Positions 14,501-27,200 of a stretch of DNA of 64,000 nt are shown here, in pieces (the first letter of the stretch is position 1; each line of letters opens with the position of its first letter). This DNA is from Halocaridina rubra. Lineage: Eukaryota > Arthropoda > Malacostraca > Decapoda > Atyidae. The position numbers and the translations under genes are program-made. A model generated the notes under the pieces. The model was given only the letters and a program-made list of their open reading frames with translations. It searched no databases and was not told where the DNA came from. The stretch covers positions 26,001 to 90,000 of the forward strand of contig JAXCGZ010017036.1 in NCBI GenBank assembly GCA_037179515.1, read 5' to 3'.

Positions 14501-14740
14501 AAAGGGATTAACAAGGGAGATATTAATAAAGTTTTAAAAATTCATGATCAAACCAGGACTCGTAATAATGGATTTAAGCTTGATAAATTTAGGTTCAGAA
14601 GGGAAATTGGTAAAAATTGGTTTGGTAATAGAGTAGCTGATGCATGGAACAAGCTTCCTAGTAGGATAGTAAATGCCAATACCTTAGACACCTTCAAATG
14701 TAGATTTGATAGACATATGACAGAGGTAGGGTGGGTATGA
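11510..14740 (+). pseudogene. LINE family A ORF2 (endonuclease-RT), stop + 50-bp deletion, SINE inserted in frame
   Basis: Compared with the intact copy at 35353-38424, this ORF2 has a TGG-to-TAG stop in its N-terminal leader (near 11577) and lacks 50 bp in the endonuclease start (junction near 11746, with ACC microhomology), which shifts the frame. From 11735 to 14740 a single 1001-codon frame remains. It contains GDFN, NSDHDS, SPGPDG, YRPVSLTS, LDFSKAFD, SGVPQGSVLGP and the FADD active site, and ends EVGWV. Within it lies a 204-bp (68-codon) SINE at 12541-12744 with no stop codon. The RT core looks undamaged, but the endonuclease lacks its N-terminal catalytic region. Confidence 0.9.
12541..12744 (-). 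mobile_element. tRNA-derived SINE-3 inside LINE ORF2
   Basis: A 204-bp insertion, absent from the family A copies at 35187-39494 and 29529-30531, lies between GGATGA and GGAATATAAC. On the minus strand it has a tRNA-like head with A box (TAGTACAGTGGT) and B-box-like GGTTCCCGTCC, a body, and a (GTTT)n-type tail. No clear target-site duplication is seen. The length is a multiple of three and the plus-strand frame contains no stop, so the host ORF stays open through it. Confidence 0.85.
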
Positions 14741-14904
14741 ATAGGTTAGTGCTTATTAGAAAAATCATAAAAAGAAAAATAGAATAAATAAGTAGAGTAG
14801 AATAGAATAGGTTAGACATGCTGAAAATACAATTCAAAAATGGAGCTGCCTCGTGTGTGCCAGTAGGCATGTTGCAGTGTCCTCTATTCTTATGTTCTTA
14901 TGTT

Positions 14905-15035
<131 letters not shown>

Positions 15036-16989
15036 TCTTCTACTAACTCAAATTTAAATTTTTTGAGTGACTATTCAACAGAATTACCTCAGGAGACAGG
15101 GGGAGTTATATATTTTTCTCCTTTCCATAATTACGATCGGGTAGGTACATAACTACCTTCTTTTTTTACTCTCTTTCCTTTTCCTACACAAATAAACTGC
15201 TCAATATCTGTCTTCTGGACTTCAAATGACTAGTTTTTGCGGGGAGTGTTGCGTGTAGGCGCTGTTCCTCCCCTGTCTCTTAGGTTTCTGGATCGACTTC
15301 ATCTCTTTTAAATACAGAAAACAGCTGTGTGACATTCTTTTTGTCATTTCTTGTGAGTTTACACTCCCTTCTTCATGACCAAGCTGAAATAATTGTGACA
15401 AACAATATCATGGCTAAAACTTCAAAGTTTTATTTTACCTAGTTAACATTATCTTTCAGAAAAATGATGTATATACTGCAGCTAGCAAGAAAAATAAAGA
15501 CTCATTCAGAAATTTGTGTCCTTTATCACTTAATACCTCTCTTGGAATTTTCGAAAATCGAATAATAATCTCGTTGGCAGAGTAGGGGACAAAACAAAAA
15601 TAAAATAAAATCTACATCACAGCCATACCTGGGCAGGTGGAAATCACTTTCTCAAATATATCCCTAAATAGATATCACAGCAGCTACATCACCTCCCATT
15701 ATAAGAACGATCATATGGCCCGGATTAAGACACGATGACACAGGGGAAGAATTCTCGCGGACCCTATCTCCATCATGCTTCCTAACAGACTTTTCACAAC
15801 TCCACTCATGAGAGCATCCCTCCATTATACCCCCCAGTCTGTCACACTCGTTCTCTCTTGCACTTATTCACACTCGCAACTCACACTCACTTTCTTTCTA
15901 TACAACTCCCCTTCTGGCCATTTTCTATTTCCCTTACCTGTCACTCTGAAGGAGTGCGTGTGTGAAGTCTCGGTCGGGCCGGGTGGTCACATGACTGCGT
16001 CACCAGTCCTAGGTCCTCCCTTACTCCCAACAACAGTACATTAGAGCGACACACAAATCCCCCCTATCACAGGACAAGTCACTTGACTACTATTTTTCCC
16101 TTGTACATAACGCGAAAATAAAACTCATTGTATTAAACAGTAAAAATCTAAATAACATCACAAAAGTTTCTTAGTCTTCAAAAGGATGCATCATACACGT
16201 ATTTTAAGATAAAAAATCAATACAATGATTATTACTTTATAATAATGACGTCAGGAGAACGATCGGTCATTTCCACCCTTTTTTCGCTAAAAATATCACC
16301 CACGAAAAAAGAAAGAACCTTAGAAGCAGATTCAATTGTATTTCTCACTATAATATGTTCGCTCATTTTGGAGTACCGTATACTAAAACTCTGCTACTTT
16401 TATTCTATTTAAAACACTGTTATTTTTCGATTTAAGAAATTAATATAAAAATTATTTTACACGAACATTAAATCTTTTCCAATAAAAATCAATACATTTG
16501 CCTGTTTAATAATTAACTTAGGCAATAATAAAAATAAATTGTACACCCTTCAAAGGCAAGTACTCGTTATATTATTCAAATTATAACAAAAATAGAGTAT
16601 ATTACTGCTTATAGCTATTAGTACAAATTATCCATGTTAGTAATGGGTACAGAAATTCTACTTTTATTAATTTACTAAAGCCATACTCCCTTTTAGATGC
16701 GGGGTGGCTGAGTCAAAGCATCACTACAAGTAAAATGGCGGAGTCCGCCGATCTCAATTTCTTTTAATAATTGTCTCATTACTCACTGGATACAGATCAC
16801 AAGTACTTAGCTATTTTGGGAAGCTGCTTGAAGAACATCACAGCCACAGGCACTGGAGGAGGGGGTTTTTCTTTCTTCTGACTCACTGATTTTCTCGCCA
16901 ACGTCATTCATCTCTCTCGTAAAATCGACGAATCGCCATCTTGGTTGGATCCAGCAACAAATAACTTCTGGTAGGGGCATTTTCTCTCA
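15036..16989. other. Unassigned DNA
   Basis: About 2 kb with no supported gene. A frame at 15775-16044 has no recognisable domain and no support. The sequence around 15950-16020 and 16700-16750 is less AT-rich than its surroundings, including an AATGGCGGAG motif, but I cannot call a promoter. Confidence 0.4.
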
Positions 16990-17655
16990 AAGCCTCATTC
17001 ACATTGCGGTGCACTGTAACGGTGGTATACATGGAGGCCGCAAAATTCCTCTTCTAGCTGATGTTTTTCACTGCGAGGGACCTTGCTAATACGAGGACGG
17101 GAGAGAGGGGTGACTGGTTCTGGAAACTTGATACTGTGACGGAGCTGAGGCTTTCTCCCTCGACGTCGCTGACTCGTTGCTTGTAAGTGTCTAGAAGTTT
17201 CTCAACACTTGAACATTTCTTCCAGAGATTCTTTTTTATATTTGTTTCTTCTGTAATTATTTTTTTTTCTTGTCTCTTGCTGTAGTAATGGCGTGGCTGC
17301 GTCCTTAATCTGCCACCAGTGTTTTATAGTTTTTCTTACACTATACGTGATTTATAGGTAGCAAGGTCGGTAATGGAGATGCATCGTTCTATTAACAGTA
17401 ATTTATTTAGAGAAAACTTTAACTGACTTGTTCCTCAAAGCTCCCATTTCTATAGTTCCTGTCACTCACTATTCCCTCCCCCTTATGGGGAGGAGTCTAA
17501 CTATGGATGTAAGTTCTGCCCCCGGCAAGTACTGACTTCAGACTAAAATGACACGGGCTCTGTATGCCGTCCTGTGGTGCGGGTTTCTGAGTGCTCACTC
17601 TGCCTTCTAGCGGCTATAGGCATCTATATCATATTCCGTATGACAACAATACATG
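16990..17655. repeat. Dispersed repeat R1, copy 2
   Basis: Diverged match to 1-745, including the shared proximal part (TTCCAGAGATT-like and CTCGACGTCGCT-like blocks) and the distal blocks ATGCATCGTTC, CCTCAAAGCTCCC, TTCTGCCCCCGGCAAGTACT and CACTCTGCCTTCTAG. Confidence 0.6.
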
Positions 17656-17884
17656 TTCCTCCACCAATCGTTGTCAAAGACGGTGGGAACGTTTTCGTTC
17701 TTTATTTTTATTAGTTCAGACATGTTTGGGAAAATACTTTTTAATTATTTGACTTTCTTAATTACAGGGATTTTCAATACCCCTTTCTCATTGTTAATTT
17801 TAAAGTTTTCTATTATAGGGATTTTCAATTCCCTTTTTTATTGTCACTAAATTTATTATATGTATGGGGATTTTTTCTTTCCCT

Positions 17885-18170
17885 ATAAGTAGCGAGGTTG
17901 GTGATTTAGAGGCATCGTTCAATTAACAGTAAGTTAACTAACTTGTGCTCAAAGCTCCCATTCCTATAGTTCCTGTTACTCACTATTCCCGCCCCTTTAG
18001 GGGGAGGTGTCTAAATATGGTTGTACGTTCTGCCCCCGGCAAATACTGACTTCAGACTAAAGTGACACGGGCTCTGTATGCCGTCCTGTGGTGCGGGTTT
18101 CTGAGTGCGCACTCTGCCCTCTAGCTGCTAAAGGCATCTATATGAGATGCATTACGACAAGAAATTATTT
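17885..18170. repeat. Dispersed repeat R1, copy 3 (distal part)
   Basis: Closely matches 17345-17650: GACACGGGCTCTGTATGCC, GTCCTGTGGTGCGGGTTTC and CACTCTGCCCTCTAG are shared. It follows copy 2 after about 230 bp of T-rich sequence that itself holds two GGGATTTTCAAT repeats. Confidence 0.7.
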
Positions 18171-18776
18171 ATGATATCAATACATTTGTCTCTTTTTATA
18201 TATGTGTTATCTTTATATAATTATTTAGTGTTGTTTTTAGTTGAATATTATATTTTCATATCGTACTCGAAGCTTGTGAAGATTTGCTCCATCATTAAGT
18301 TCTGACATCCGGTGATGTACTTAGCTAACCTGCTGAGGTGACAGGAGTTACCAAATGTGTTTTGTTTCATTCATGATAATCCACTGTTTTGTCTTACTGC
18401 TGTTAATGTGCTTCTAATTTAACTTCATTGTCCTTCCGCCATTACTCTGATGGTGTTTATTTAATCGTCTGCTATGTCCTGTTGCTTCTATGATGTCGTG
18501 TGTATTGCTGTTTCTACTTTGCCGTTGTTCATCACATGCTTTGTAGTTCTGCTGCTACTGCTTTGTCCTTCCATTGCTTTGTCCAGCTGTTAGTACTCTA
18601 CCTCCGTCTTGTCTATTTGATAAAACTTATCTCTCCTTTTGCTACTAGTAACAGGGTTGTCATACTTTTACCTCTTTTTCGTCCTGCTGCTACTACTGCT
18701 TTGTCCCTCTGCTACCGCTGTTTCTTCCTACTATTACTATTCTACTACCTTTGTGTCTTGTGCTCAACTGCTATGC
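18171..18776. other. Unassigned DNA, pyrimidine-rich
   Basis: Many CTGCTACT/TTGTC words give long but compositionally biased frames. No gene is supported. Confidence 0.4.
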
Positions 18777-19149
18777 CTTAAAACAGGGGTGTGCAACCTT
18801 TTTTCCCAAAGGGCCACTAGTCACGACTCTGTTGGTATGGAGGGCCACATAACCTTACTATTTCATGCTATTTACTACGATTGAAGACATATTATGTGAG
18901 ATTATACTAATAAAGATAGATAATTAGTTTGTTACTGATTTTATTTAAATTGGGATCACAAAAATAAGAATTGTCTGAAACAAAAGTATTTTCCTTACTA
19001 TAAATGAGCAAATGAAAGGCTACCGTACCTTATTATTATAATGTACAAACATGAATAATTACTTATTATTGGTTAACTGGGATCATTAACATAAGAATTA
19101 TCAAACACAGACATTTTCCTAATCATTAATGAGCAAATGAAAGGCTACC

Positions 19150-20942
19150 CTAGTGAGATGGTTGATGTTGCATTTGGGACACCAACTCATCAGTATCAGG
19201 CTGTATGGATGATGTGGCTACACGCAGGGTACATTCCAAATGTTCATCAGTAAGTAAAGACCTATGCTTGTTTTTAACTAGATTCATTTTTGAAAAAAGC
19301 TGCTCACATTCATATGTGCTACCAAACACTGCCATCATTTTCCTTGCATGAGCAGAGAGTTTTGGATACACTGTTACTGATACATGCTTCTTATAAAACT
19401 GGTATACTGAACTATCATCAAACTTCTTTCTTAGTTCATCATTGCACTGTAGTTCAATTATTTCCATCTGTATGTCCTCGGGAATTGCTGTCACATCCAC
19501 AGAAAAAGGAGAAGCAAAGACTTCAATGGCTTGTGAATGTTTCTTGAGGTCACCAAATCTTTCTGAAAATTCCTCTCGTAAGACTGGCAATTTGTCACTA
19601 TACTTCTGATACTGAGGGTTGCTAGTGTCATGGTTTTTCAGTGTGGGTTTTGGTTTCTGATTTGTGACTCCCACAGACGCAATTTTATCTGGAAGCCTTT
19701 GATCAGTGAGAACATCTCATTTATTAGTTGATCTTTTCCTTGCAGTCTAACATTCAGTGCACTAAGATGATCAGTTATATCTACTAAAAATGCTAAATCA
19801 CATCTCCATTCCTTATCTCTCAATTCAGGGATAGCATTACCTTTCATATCTAAGAACAGCACAATTTCTTCCAAAAGGTCGTATACTCTCTTCAACATTC
19901 CTGCTTTGCTTAGCCACCTTACCTCACAAAAATACTTCACATCACTGTACTCTGCATCAATGTCTGCCATTAACTGCTGAAACTCGCGATGATTTAGACC
20001 TCTTGACCTAATGAACTTGACAGCTTTCACGAGAATATTAGTCACATGCTGAAAGTTTATTGTCTTCGCACATAAAGCTTCCTGGTGTATGATACAATGC
20101 AGGACAATAAGTGAACCGAAGTCAATATTTTGAGACCCCATTCTAGTCTTCAGTAATCCAACAACCCCATTTCTCTGACCAGACATCGCAGGCCCACCAG
20201 CTGTTGTAATGGAAACTAAATTAGTGTAGTCCAGTTCAAACCTTGCCAATGCTTTTTCCAATTCATCAAAAATAGATTGTCCTGATGTGGTCCCCTTCAT
20301 GCTTTGTAGTGAAGCCATTTCCTCTGTAATATTATAGTCATTGTCAACTCCCCTAATATACACAGCCAGTTGTGCAGTGTCTGCGGTGTCACAACTCTCA
20401 TCAAGATCAACAGAGTATGAAGAAAAAGCACTAACTCGCTTGGCAATTGTACTTTCAATATTCCCTGAAAGACTGTCTATTCTTCTAGCAACAGTATATC
20501 TTGAAAGGCTTATGTTTTCAACTAGTTTCTTTTTGTCAGGAAACATATTGTCTGAGGCTACACACAAACATTCTTTAACTACCTCACCATCAGAATAGGG
20601 CTTGAGTCTTTTTGCAAGGATTTGACTAATCAAAAAGCTTGTTTTGAGAGATGCATCATATTCCTTAAGTTTCTTTGTAAACACTGACTGTTGTCCTTTC
20701 AGAGATTTCTGCAAGAATGATATTTTTTCTTTGCATGCTTCACCTGTCATATTTTCACATTCTTTGTGCTTTGTGATGTAGTGTCTTTTGATGTTATATT
20801 CTTTTAAAACAGAAATGGTTTCATGGCACACAAGGCACAATGCTTTCCCCCCTGATTGTACGCATAAATATTGTTCAGTCCATTTCTCTTGAAAACTCCG
20901 GTTTTCATCTGAAATCTTGCGTTTTTTACTCGTAGAAGCCAT
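19150..20942 (-). pseudogene. hAT transposase (ZBED5/FAM200/GTF2IRD2-like), frameshifted
   Basis: The ATG at 20942 (MASTSKKRKIS) starts a basic N-terminus followed by a BED/C2H2-like zinc finger (C..C..H..H, LCLVCHE to HYITKH), then the RNase H-like region (SVDLDESCDTADTAQ; HCIIHQEAL; CEVRWLSK) and the C-terminal hAT dimerisation segment (GSTYECEQLFSKMNLVKNKH). It would cut and paste the surrounding element. Two defects show: a small deletion near 19650-19690 shifts the frame (first part ends at 19638, second part open 19674-19150), and the usual T-D-G catalytic Asp block reads TTAGGPAM, with Ala in place of Asp. The second point is inferred from family pattern. Confidence 0.88.
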
Positions 20943-21005
20943 TATTAGTGCAATAAAATCTCTCCTGCTGAGCAAAATATATAATAGGAAAAAGTTAACT
21001 TTAAA

Positions 21006-21298
21006 TTAAAGACTAACTCTAATTAAGTTGTTTATGTTGCAGTTTTGTGATTGGCTTTAGAAAACTTGCAAGCAAAACATTTTGAGAATTATATATATCT
21101 GCTGAAAATGTGGTATTAATTATATTGCAATCTATTACATTTTTCTTTCTTAAAGGCTTTAATTAAGAATAATGTAATAGATTGCAATATAATTAATACC
21201 AAATTTCAGCAGAAATATATAATTCTCAAAATGTTTTGCTTGCAAGTTATCTAAAGGCAATCACAAAACTGCAACATAAACAACTTAGAGTTAGACTT
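21006..21298. repeat. Long inverted repeat (hairpin) inside the hAT element
   Basis: Two arms of about 130 bp (21006-21141 and 21171-21298) are near-perfect reverse complements, separated by a loop of about 29 bp. Shared words include ATTGCAATCTATTACAT and its complement, AAACTTGCAAGCAAAACATT and TTTATGTTGCAGTTTTGTGA. It starts about 60 bp upstream of the transposase start codon. It could be a separate foldback element or a regulatory hairpin. Confidence 0.92.
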
Positions 21299-21551
21299 TG
21301 AATACTGGTAATCACAAATCAACCACAACAAATGAAGCACACTGATTTCACCACTTGAGTCTGAGATAAATTGAGAACTATATTAATTCCTGTATGGCTG
21401 TACTGCAAAGCATAGCAGAGAGTGTAAAAAGTGTAAACATCCAACCTTAAAAATAATGATCATTTCGGTGTTTACAATGATCTTAAAAGGGGTTACTGAT
21501 AACGATGACCCCTTGTACCATCGGTTATTGAGGAAGGGTTGTTGATGGAAA

Positions 21552-21761
<210 letters not shown>

Positions 21762-21949
21762 GCCGCACTATAGCTTATTTATTTTTAGGAGAAAGGGCCG
21801 CAATGAAAGCCTTTGAGGGCCACGTGTGGCCCTTGGGCCGCAGGTTGCACACTCCTGCGGCTTAAAACTAGTACTGCGATTCTTCTATTTTATCAATTAC
21901 TCTCTCTTACTCCTCTTACTTCTCCTTCTTTTAATAATAATTATAATAA

Positions 21950-22515
<566 letters not shown>

Positions 22516-22517
22516 GA

Positions 22518-22775
22518 CCTGCTTAACATAAAGCGACTCTTTATTGAATGTTGGAAGCTATTTTCATGTTGTTTCATTGATGCCTGATAGCTACTTAGCT
22601 TTTTTTTATATTAAGTTTTGAAGGGTACTTTTCGTTTGAGTGTTGAAAGCTACTTTCATTTCTTTCATTTGGCTGTTGAAAGATGCTGTCATATTATTTC
22701 ATTGGGTATTGAAAGCTACTTTTTTTTGTTTGTTTATCAATTACGTGTTAGCAGCTACTATTATTTCTACATTAT
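22518..22775. repeat. Dispersed repeat R5, copy 1
   Basis: Matches 29195-29440: AAAGCGACTCTTTA, TTTCATTTGGCTGTTGAAAG and CTGGGTATTG-like words occur in the same order. Internally it repeats GTTGAAAGCTACTTTCAT-like units of about 40 bp. Confidence 0.75.
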
Positions 22776-22789
22776 GACCCGATTTCTTG

Positions 22790-24185
22790 AACAGTGTAAA
22801 CCTTCTTCTTCTTCTTCTTCGTCTACACCTTTTCCCACTTTTATGTGGGTTCGATGTTTCTGGCCAGTGTTCTCCATATGTTCCTGTCCCATACCTCATC
22901 ACCCAACAAACCTTTAGACCTCAGGTCATCAATGATGCAATCCATCCACCTATGCTTTGGTCTCCCCCTCCCTCTCCTACCCTGTATATCCATTTCCATC
23001 ACCCTCCTCCCAACATACTGTTCATCCCTCCTAATGACATGACCATACCATCTTAGTCTACTTTCTTGTATCTTATCTGATATTTCTCTAACTTTTGAGG
23101 TACCTCTAATTACCTCGTTTCTGATCTTATCGCTTCTTGTCACCCCACACATCCATCTCAATATCCTCATCTCTGCCAGATTCCAATTTTTTCTCTTGTG
23201 TCTTCTTTATTGCCCATGCCTCTGCTCCATACATCATCGCGGGTCTCACAACTGTCTTATGCACTTTATCCCTCAACTTAATCCCTATTCTCCAGTCGCA
23301 CAGCACCCCAGACACTTCCTTCCAGTTCTTCCATCCCGCTTGTATTCTGTGGGTTATTTCTGACCCTAGGTCACCATCCTCTGCTACTGTTGATCCCAAA
23401 TACTTGAACTTTTCAACTCTTTTCAACATCTCCCCCTCTGTCATCTTCCTGCTGATTCTCAGTCCTCTATCCTCCATCACTCTTCTCCACTCCTCAAGCT
23501 TCTCCTCCACTACCTCTCGTCTGTTGCTACACAGTACAATGTCATCTGCAAAGAGCATACACCATGGTGACTGATCTCTAATACCCTGGGTTACTACATC
23601 CAAGACCAGATCAAATAGATATGGACTCAAAGCAGACCCTTGATTCAGACCAACATTTACTGAGGGACTTTTCGTCAAGCCCACACTGCTCTTAACATTT
23701 GCCTCAGCCCTCTCATACATATCTTGGATGATTCTTACATACTTCTCGGGGACTCCCTTTTCTCTAATACACCTCCACACCTCTTGGCGTGGTACTCGAT
23801 CATATGCCTTTTCCAGGTCAATAAAGACCATATGCAGTCCTTTCTGTTTCTCTTGATGCTTTTCCATCATTTGTCTCAAGGCAAATATGGCATCCACTGT
23901 CCCTCTTCCAGGCATGAAGCCAAACTGTTCATCCCCAATAGTCGCTTCCTCTCTGAGTCTCCTCTCTATGATCTTATCGCTTCTTGCACACTCCTGAATG
24001 TCTCCCTTCCCTTTATAGATTGGGATGATTAGGCTTCCTCTCTACTGAAGGGGCAAGCCAGCCTCAACTTGGTGCCGGTCCCAAGCCCGGGTAAATGGGG
24101 AGGGTTGGCGGCAGGAAAGGCATCCGACCATAATAATTTTTGCCAAAACCAAAATATAACCAGTACAGATAAACAGTGTAAACCT
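22790..24185 (-). mobile_element. RTE-clade LINE, internally deleted, with 14-bp TSD
   Basis: A perfect 14-bp repeat AACAGTGTAAACCT flanks the element (22790-22803 and 24172-24185). On the minus strand it has a 5' leader (with AACCCTCCCCATTTACCCGG and GGGACCGGC), an abrupt jump into the RT domain, the C-terminal RTE region, and a (GAA)n tail (plus strand 22803-22820). The endonuclease and N-terminal RT are missing, so this copy is non-autonomous. RTE elements usually have one ORF of about 1000 codons, short 5' and 3' regions and a simple-sequence tail, all consistent with what is seen. Confidence 0.88.
22841..24035 (-). pseudogene. RTE reverse transcriptase fragment, frameshifted
   Basis: Minus-strand coding starts near 24035 with IIPIYKGKGD, then lacks a segment before IIERRLREE, and continues FGFMPGRGTVDAIFALRQ, FIDLEKAYDRVPR, GLNQGSALSPYLF, the FADD active site and FKYLGSTVAEDG. 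Near 23130-23170 the frame shifts: the upstream frame ends at 23127 and a second, 23170-22841, continues MRILRWMCGVTRSDKIRNE to RWYGHVIRRDE. The endonuclease is absent. It cannot encode an active protein. Confidence 0.85.
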
Positions 24186-24215
24186 ATGATACCATATTGT
24201 TAGTTAGCTAGACAC

Positions 24216-27200
24216 ACAAATGGATTTATTCACCTTATCACCTTATCACCAAGATGCCTGGTAGACACTACTGTCTGTCAGCTGGCACTCCTCTTAGAAA
24301 CCCTCTCCAGTCTTCTCGTTCTTCGTACCAGTTATTTTCTTCCACTTCCCGCAGAGACGTTCCTCTCCTTTCCAAAGCCGTCGCCACACCTTCCAGCCAT
24401 CTTTTCCTTGGTCGGCCCACTGGCCTCTTCCCTTGCGGCTTCCAAATAAGGTACTTCTTTGGTTTTCTATGTTCTTCCATCCTCATTACATGTCCGTACC
24501 ACCGCAGCTTGCTCTTTTCTATATCATCCAGCAGGGGTAGCACATTCACTTCATTCCTAATGTACTCATTTCTAATTTTGTCTCTTCTTGTAACATTCTT
24601 GATTAGCCTGAGTACTTTCATTTCGGCCGCTTGCAGCTTTGATTTTGTCTTCGTTGTGAGCGACCAGGTCTCTGATCCGTAGAGCAATATCGGCTTTAAG
24701 ATGCTTTGATAAATTGTGACTTTGCACTTCATTGGTATGTTGGCATCTCGGAGTAGAGGGTACATCAACCCAACATTTCTGTTATATTTCGCAATTCTGT
24801 TATTTATATCTACCTCCTGCATGTTGTTACTTCCGACATTTACCCCCAAATGGGTGTAGTTGTCAACCTGGTGAAGTTTGTCCTGACCAATATATATATC
24901 TAGCAGCCGTTCTTTGTTTCTTGATATGACCATTATCTCAGTTTTACCTCTTTGGGTATTGATCTTCATTCCGTTACTCTCCATTCCAGTCCACCATTTA
25001 GTTGCTACTTCTTGGATATCTGCTGCGGAACTAGCCAGCACCACCACATCATCTGCATACAACAAAGTTTCCTCTCCATTCTCGCCGATCTTTATGTCTC
25101 TTATGCATTTATCCATGAACACTATGAACAGAAGTGGTGAAAGCACATCGCCTTGTCTTACACCCGACTTGATGGAGAACTCCTCGCTCTCAATTTTCTG
25201 AGTTCTTACTCTGCTGGTGCAACTTGAATATACACTTACTATTGCTCTCACCAACTTCGGTGGCACTCTATAGTGTTCATCCATTAATATGTTCCATAGG
25301 TGGTTCCTATTTACACAGTCAAAAGCCTTTTGGAGATCGATAAATAGGGCATATTTGTCAATGCCCCATTCCCAACTTTTTTCCAGTAACATTTTAACAG
25401 CAAATATTGGGTCAGTAGTACTACGTCCCGGTCTGAAACCATATTGGCTATCATCCAAAACGTCCTCCACACATCGTCTCAACCTTCCTTCCAAAATTCG
25501 AGTATAAATTTTTCCAGCATGGGACAGCAATGTCACTCCTCGGTGATTGTCGCATTCAGTCTTGTCCCCCTTTTTCAGAATTGGGCTGATAATTCCCTTC
25601 TGCCAATCTGGAGGTACGATTTCTGTAAGGTAGGCAGCGTTACATATGTCCAACAATTTCTTAACCACACTTTCCCCCCCCGCCTTCAGCAGCTCCACCG
25701 GCAAGCCATCCTCTCCGGGGGCTCTTCCGTTTCTCATCCTTGCCATAGCCACCTTCACTTCATTCATAGTGATGAGTTCCACCTCTCCATCTCTCCGGAT
25801 GATATGGTTTTCGGGTATCCCCTGGTTACTTGGTATATTTAGCATTTCATCAAAATACTCCCTCCATCTCTGCGATATTTCGTTGTGCTCGGTTAAGAGA
25901 GATCCAGTCTTATCCTTTATTGCATAGCTGGTATTATTTCTTTTTCCTCGGTAATTCCTTGCTAGGTTGTATAAAAGTTTCCTGGTTCCTTCATAGTCAG
26001 ACTCCAACTCCTCCCCAATCTTTTTCCAACTATCTGTTTTTGCTTTTCTTTTTATCCTCTGAGCTTCATTTCTGGCCAATTCATACTGTGCTCTATCCCC
26101 TTGGGATCTTGTTTTTAGCCATCTTCTGAACCCATTCATTTTGGCTTTCACCGCACTTTTCACTTCTTCATTCCACCAAGGGGTTCTCTTCTTTTGTCCT
26201 CTATATGGTACTTTCTGGCCTAGGACTTCGCTTGCAGCTTCAGCAACTTCAGTCTTGAAACTGTTCCACATTGATTCAGAGCTGTCTCCCACCTCCCCCA
26301 TATCAACATTTTCCAGCTTAGTCTTGATACTCCGTCCCAACTCCTCCTTTGTTGCCTCCACTCTTATTTTGCTCAGCTTATATCGTTTTGCTCCTCTGCA
26401 TCTGTTTCTGTTTGGTTTTTTGATGTTTATTTTCGCCAAGACCAGTCTGTGATCTGCATCTAATGACACAGATGGAATTGCCTTGACATCGTAAAATATG
26501 CCTCTGTTGTTTGTCAGAAAAAGGTCAATCATAGAGCTCTGTGAGTAAGTGTGTGTGTTACTATTGTATCTGTACCAAGTCCACTTTTGACTCATTCTGT
26601 GCTTATAATATGTATTCATTATTTGCATGTTATTGATTTTAGCAAAATCCAAAATTCTGACTCCTGCTTCATTTTGGTCTCCCACGCTGAATGCTCCCAT
26701 ATTACTATCATAATTCCTTCTGTCGCATCCTATGTGTCCATTGAAGTCTCCACATATGATCACATTATTCTGGTATTTGACACTGTCCACTGTCTCCTGC
26801 AGCTCCACATAGAATTCCTCCTTCTCAGCTGTTGGTCGGCCCTGTTGTGGCACATATACTTGTATAATACTGACCCCATCTTCAATTTTCAAATCAATTT
26901 CGACCATCCTTGCACTTATGTGGGTCACTTTTTCCACAGCGTCTCCCAATGTTGGTTCCAGGAGAAATCCAACGCCATGCTTTGAATCGTCTCCCCCACT
27001 GTAGATCAGTCTATAGTCCTCATGGACAATCCTATCGCCACTACCTCTCAGCCTGGTTTCCGATAGGGCCAGCAGAGACAGCCGCCTCATCTTCATCACC
27101 TCAACCAGCTCCTCCTCCTTATTTCTGAGAGTAGCTACGTTAATTATACCAAAGCGAAGTTTATTTCCATTATTCAAATTCGTTTGTCCATGTTCAGTTG

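Noticed and set aside
15775..16044. Candidate small gene of 89 codons
   Set aside because: No domain, no homolog recognised, no second copy; could be chance in a less AT-rich stretch.
24254..27128. Plus-strand frames across 24254-27128
   Set aside because: All are antisense to the intact RTE ORF and show no recognisable domain.
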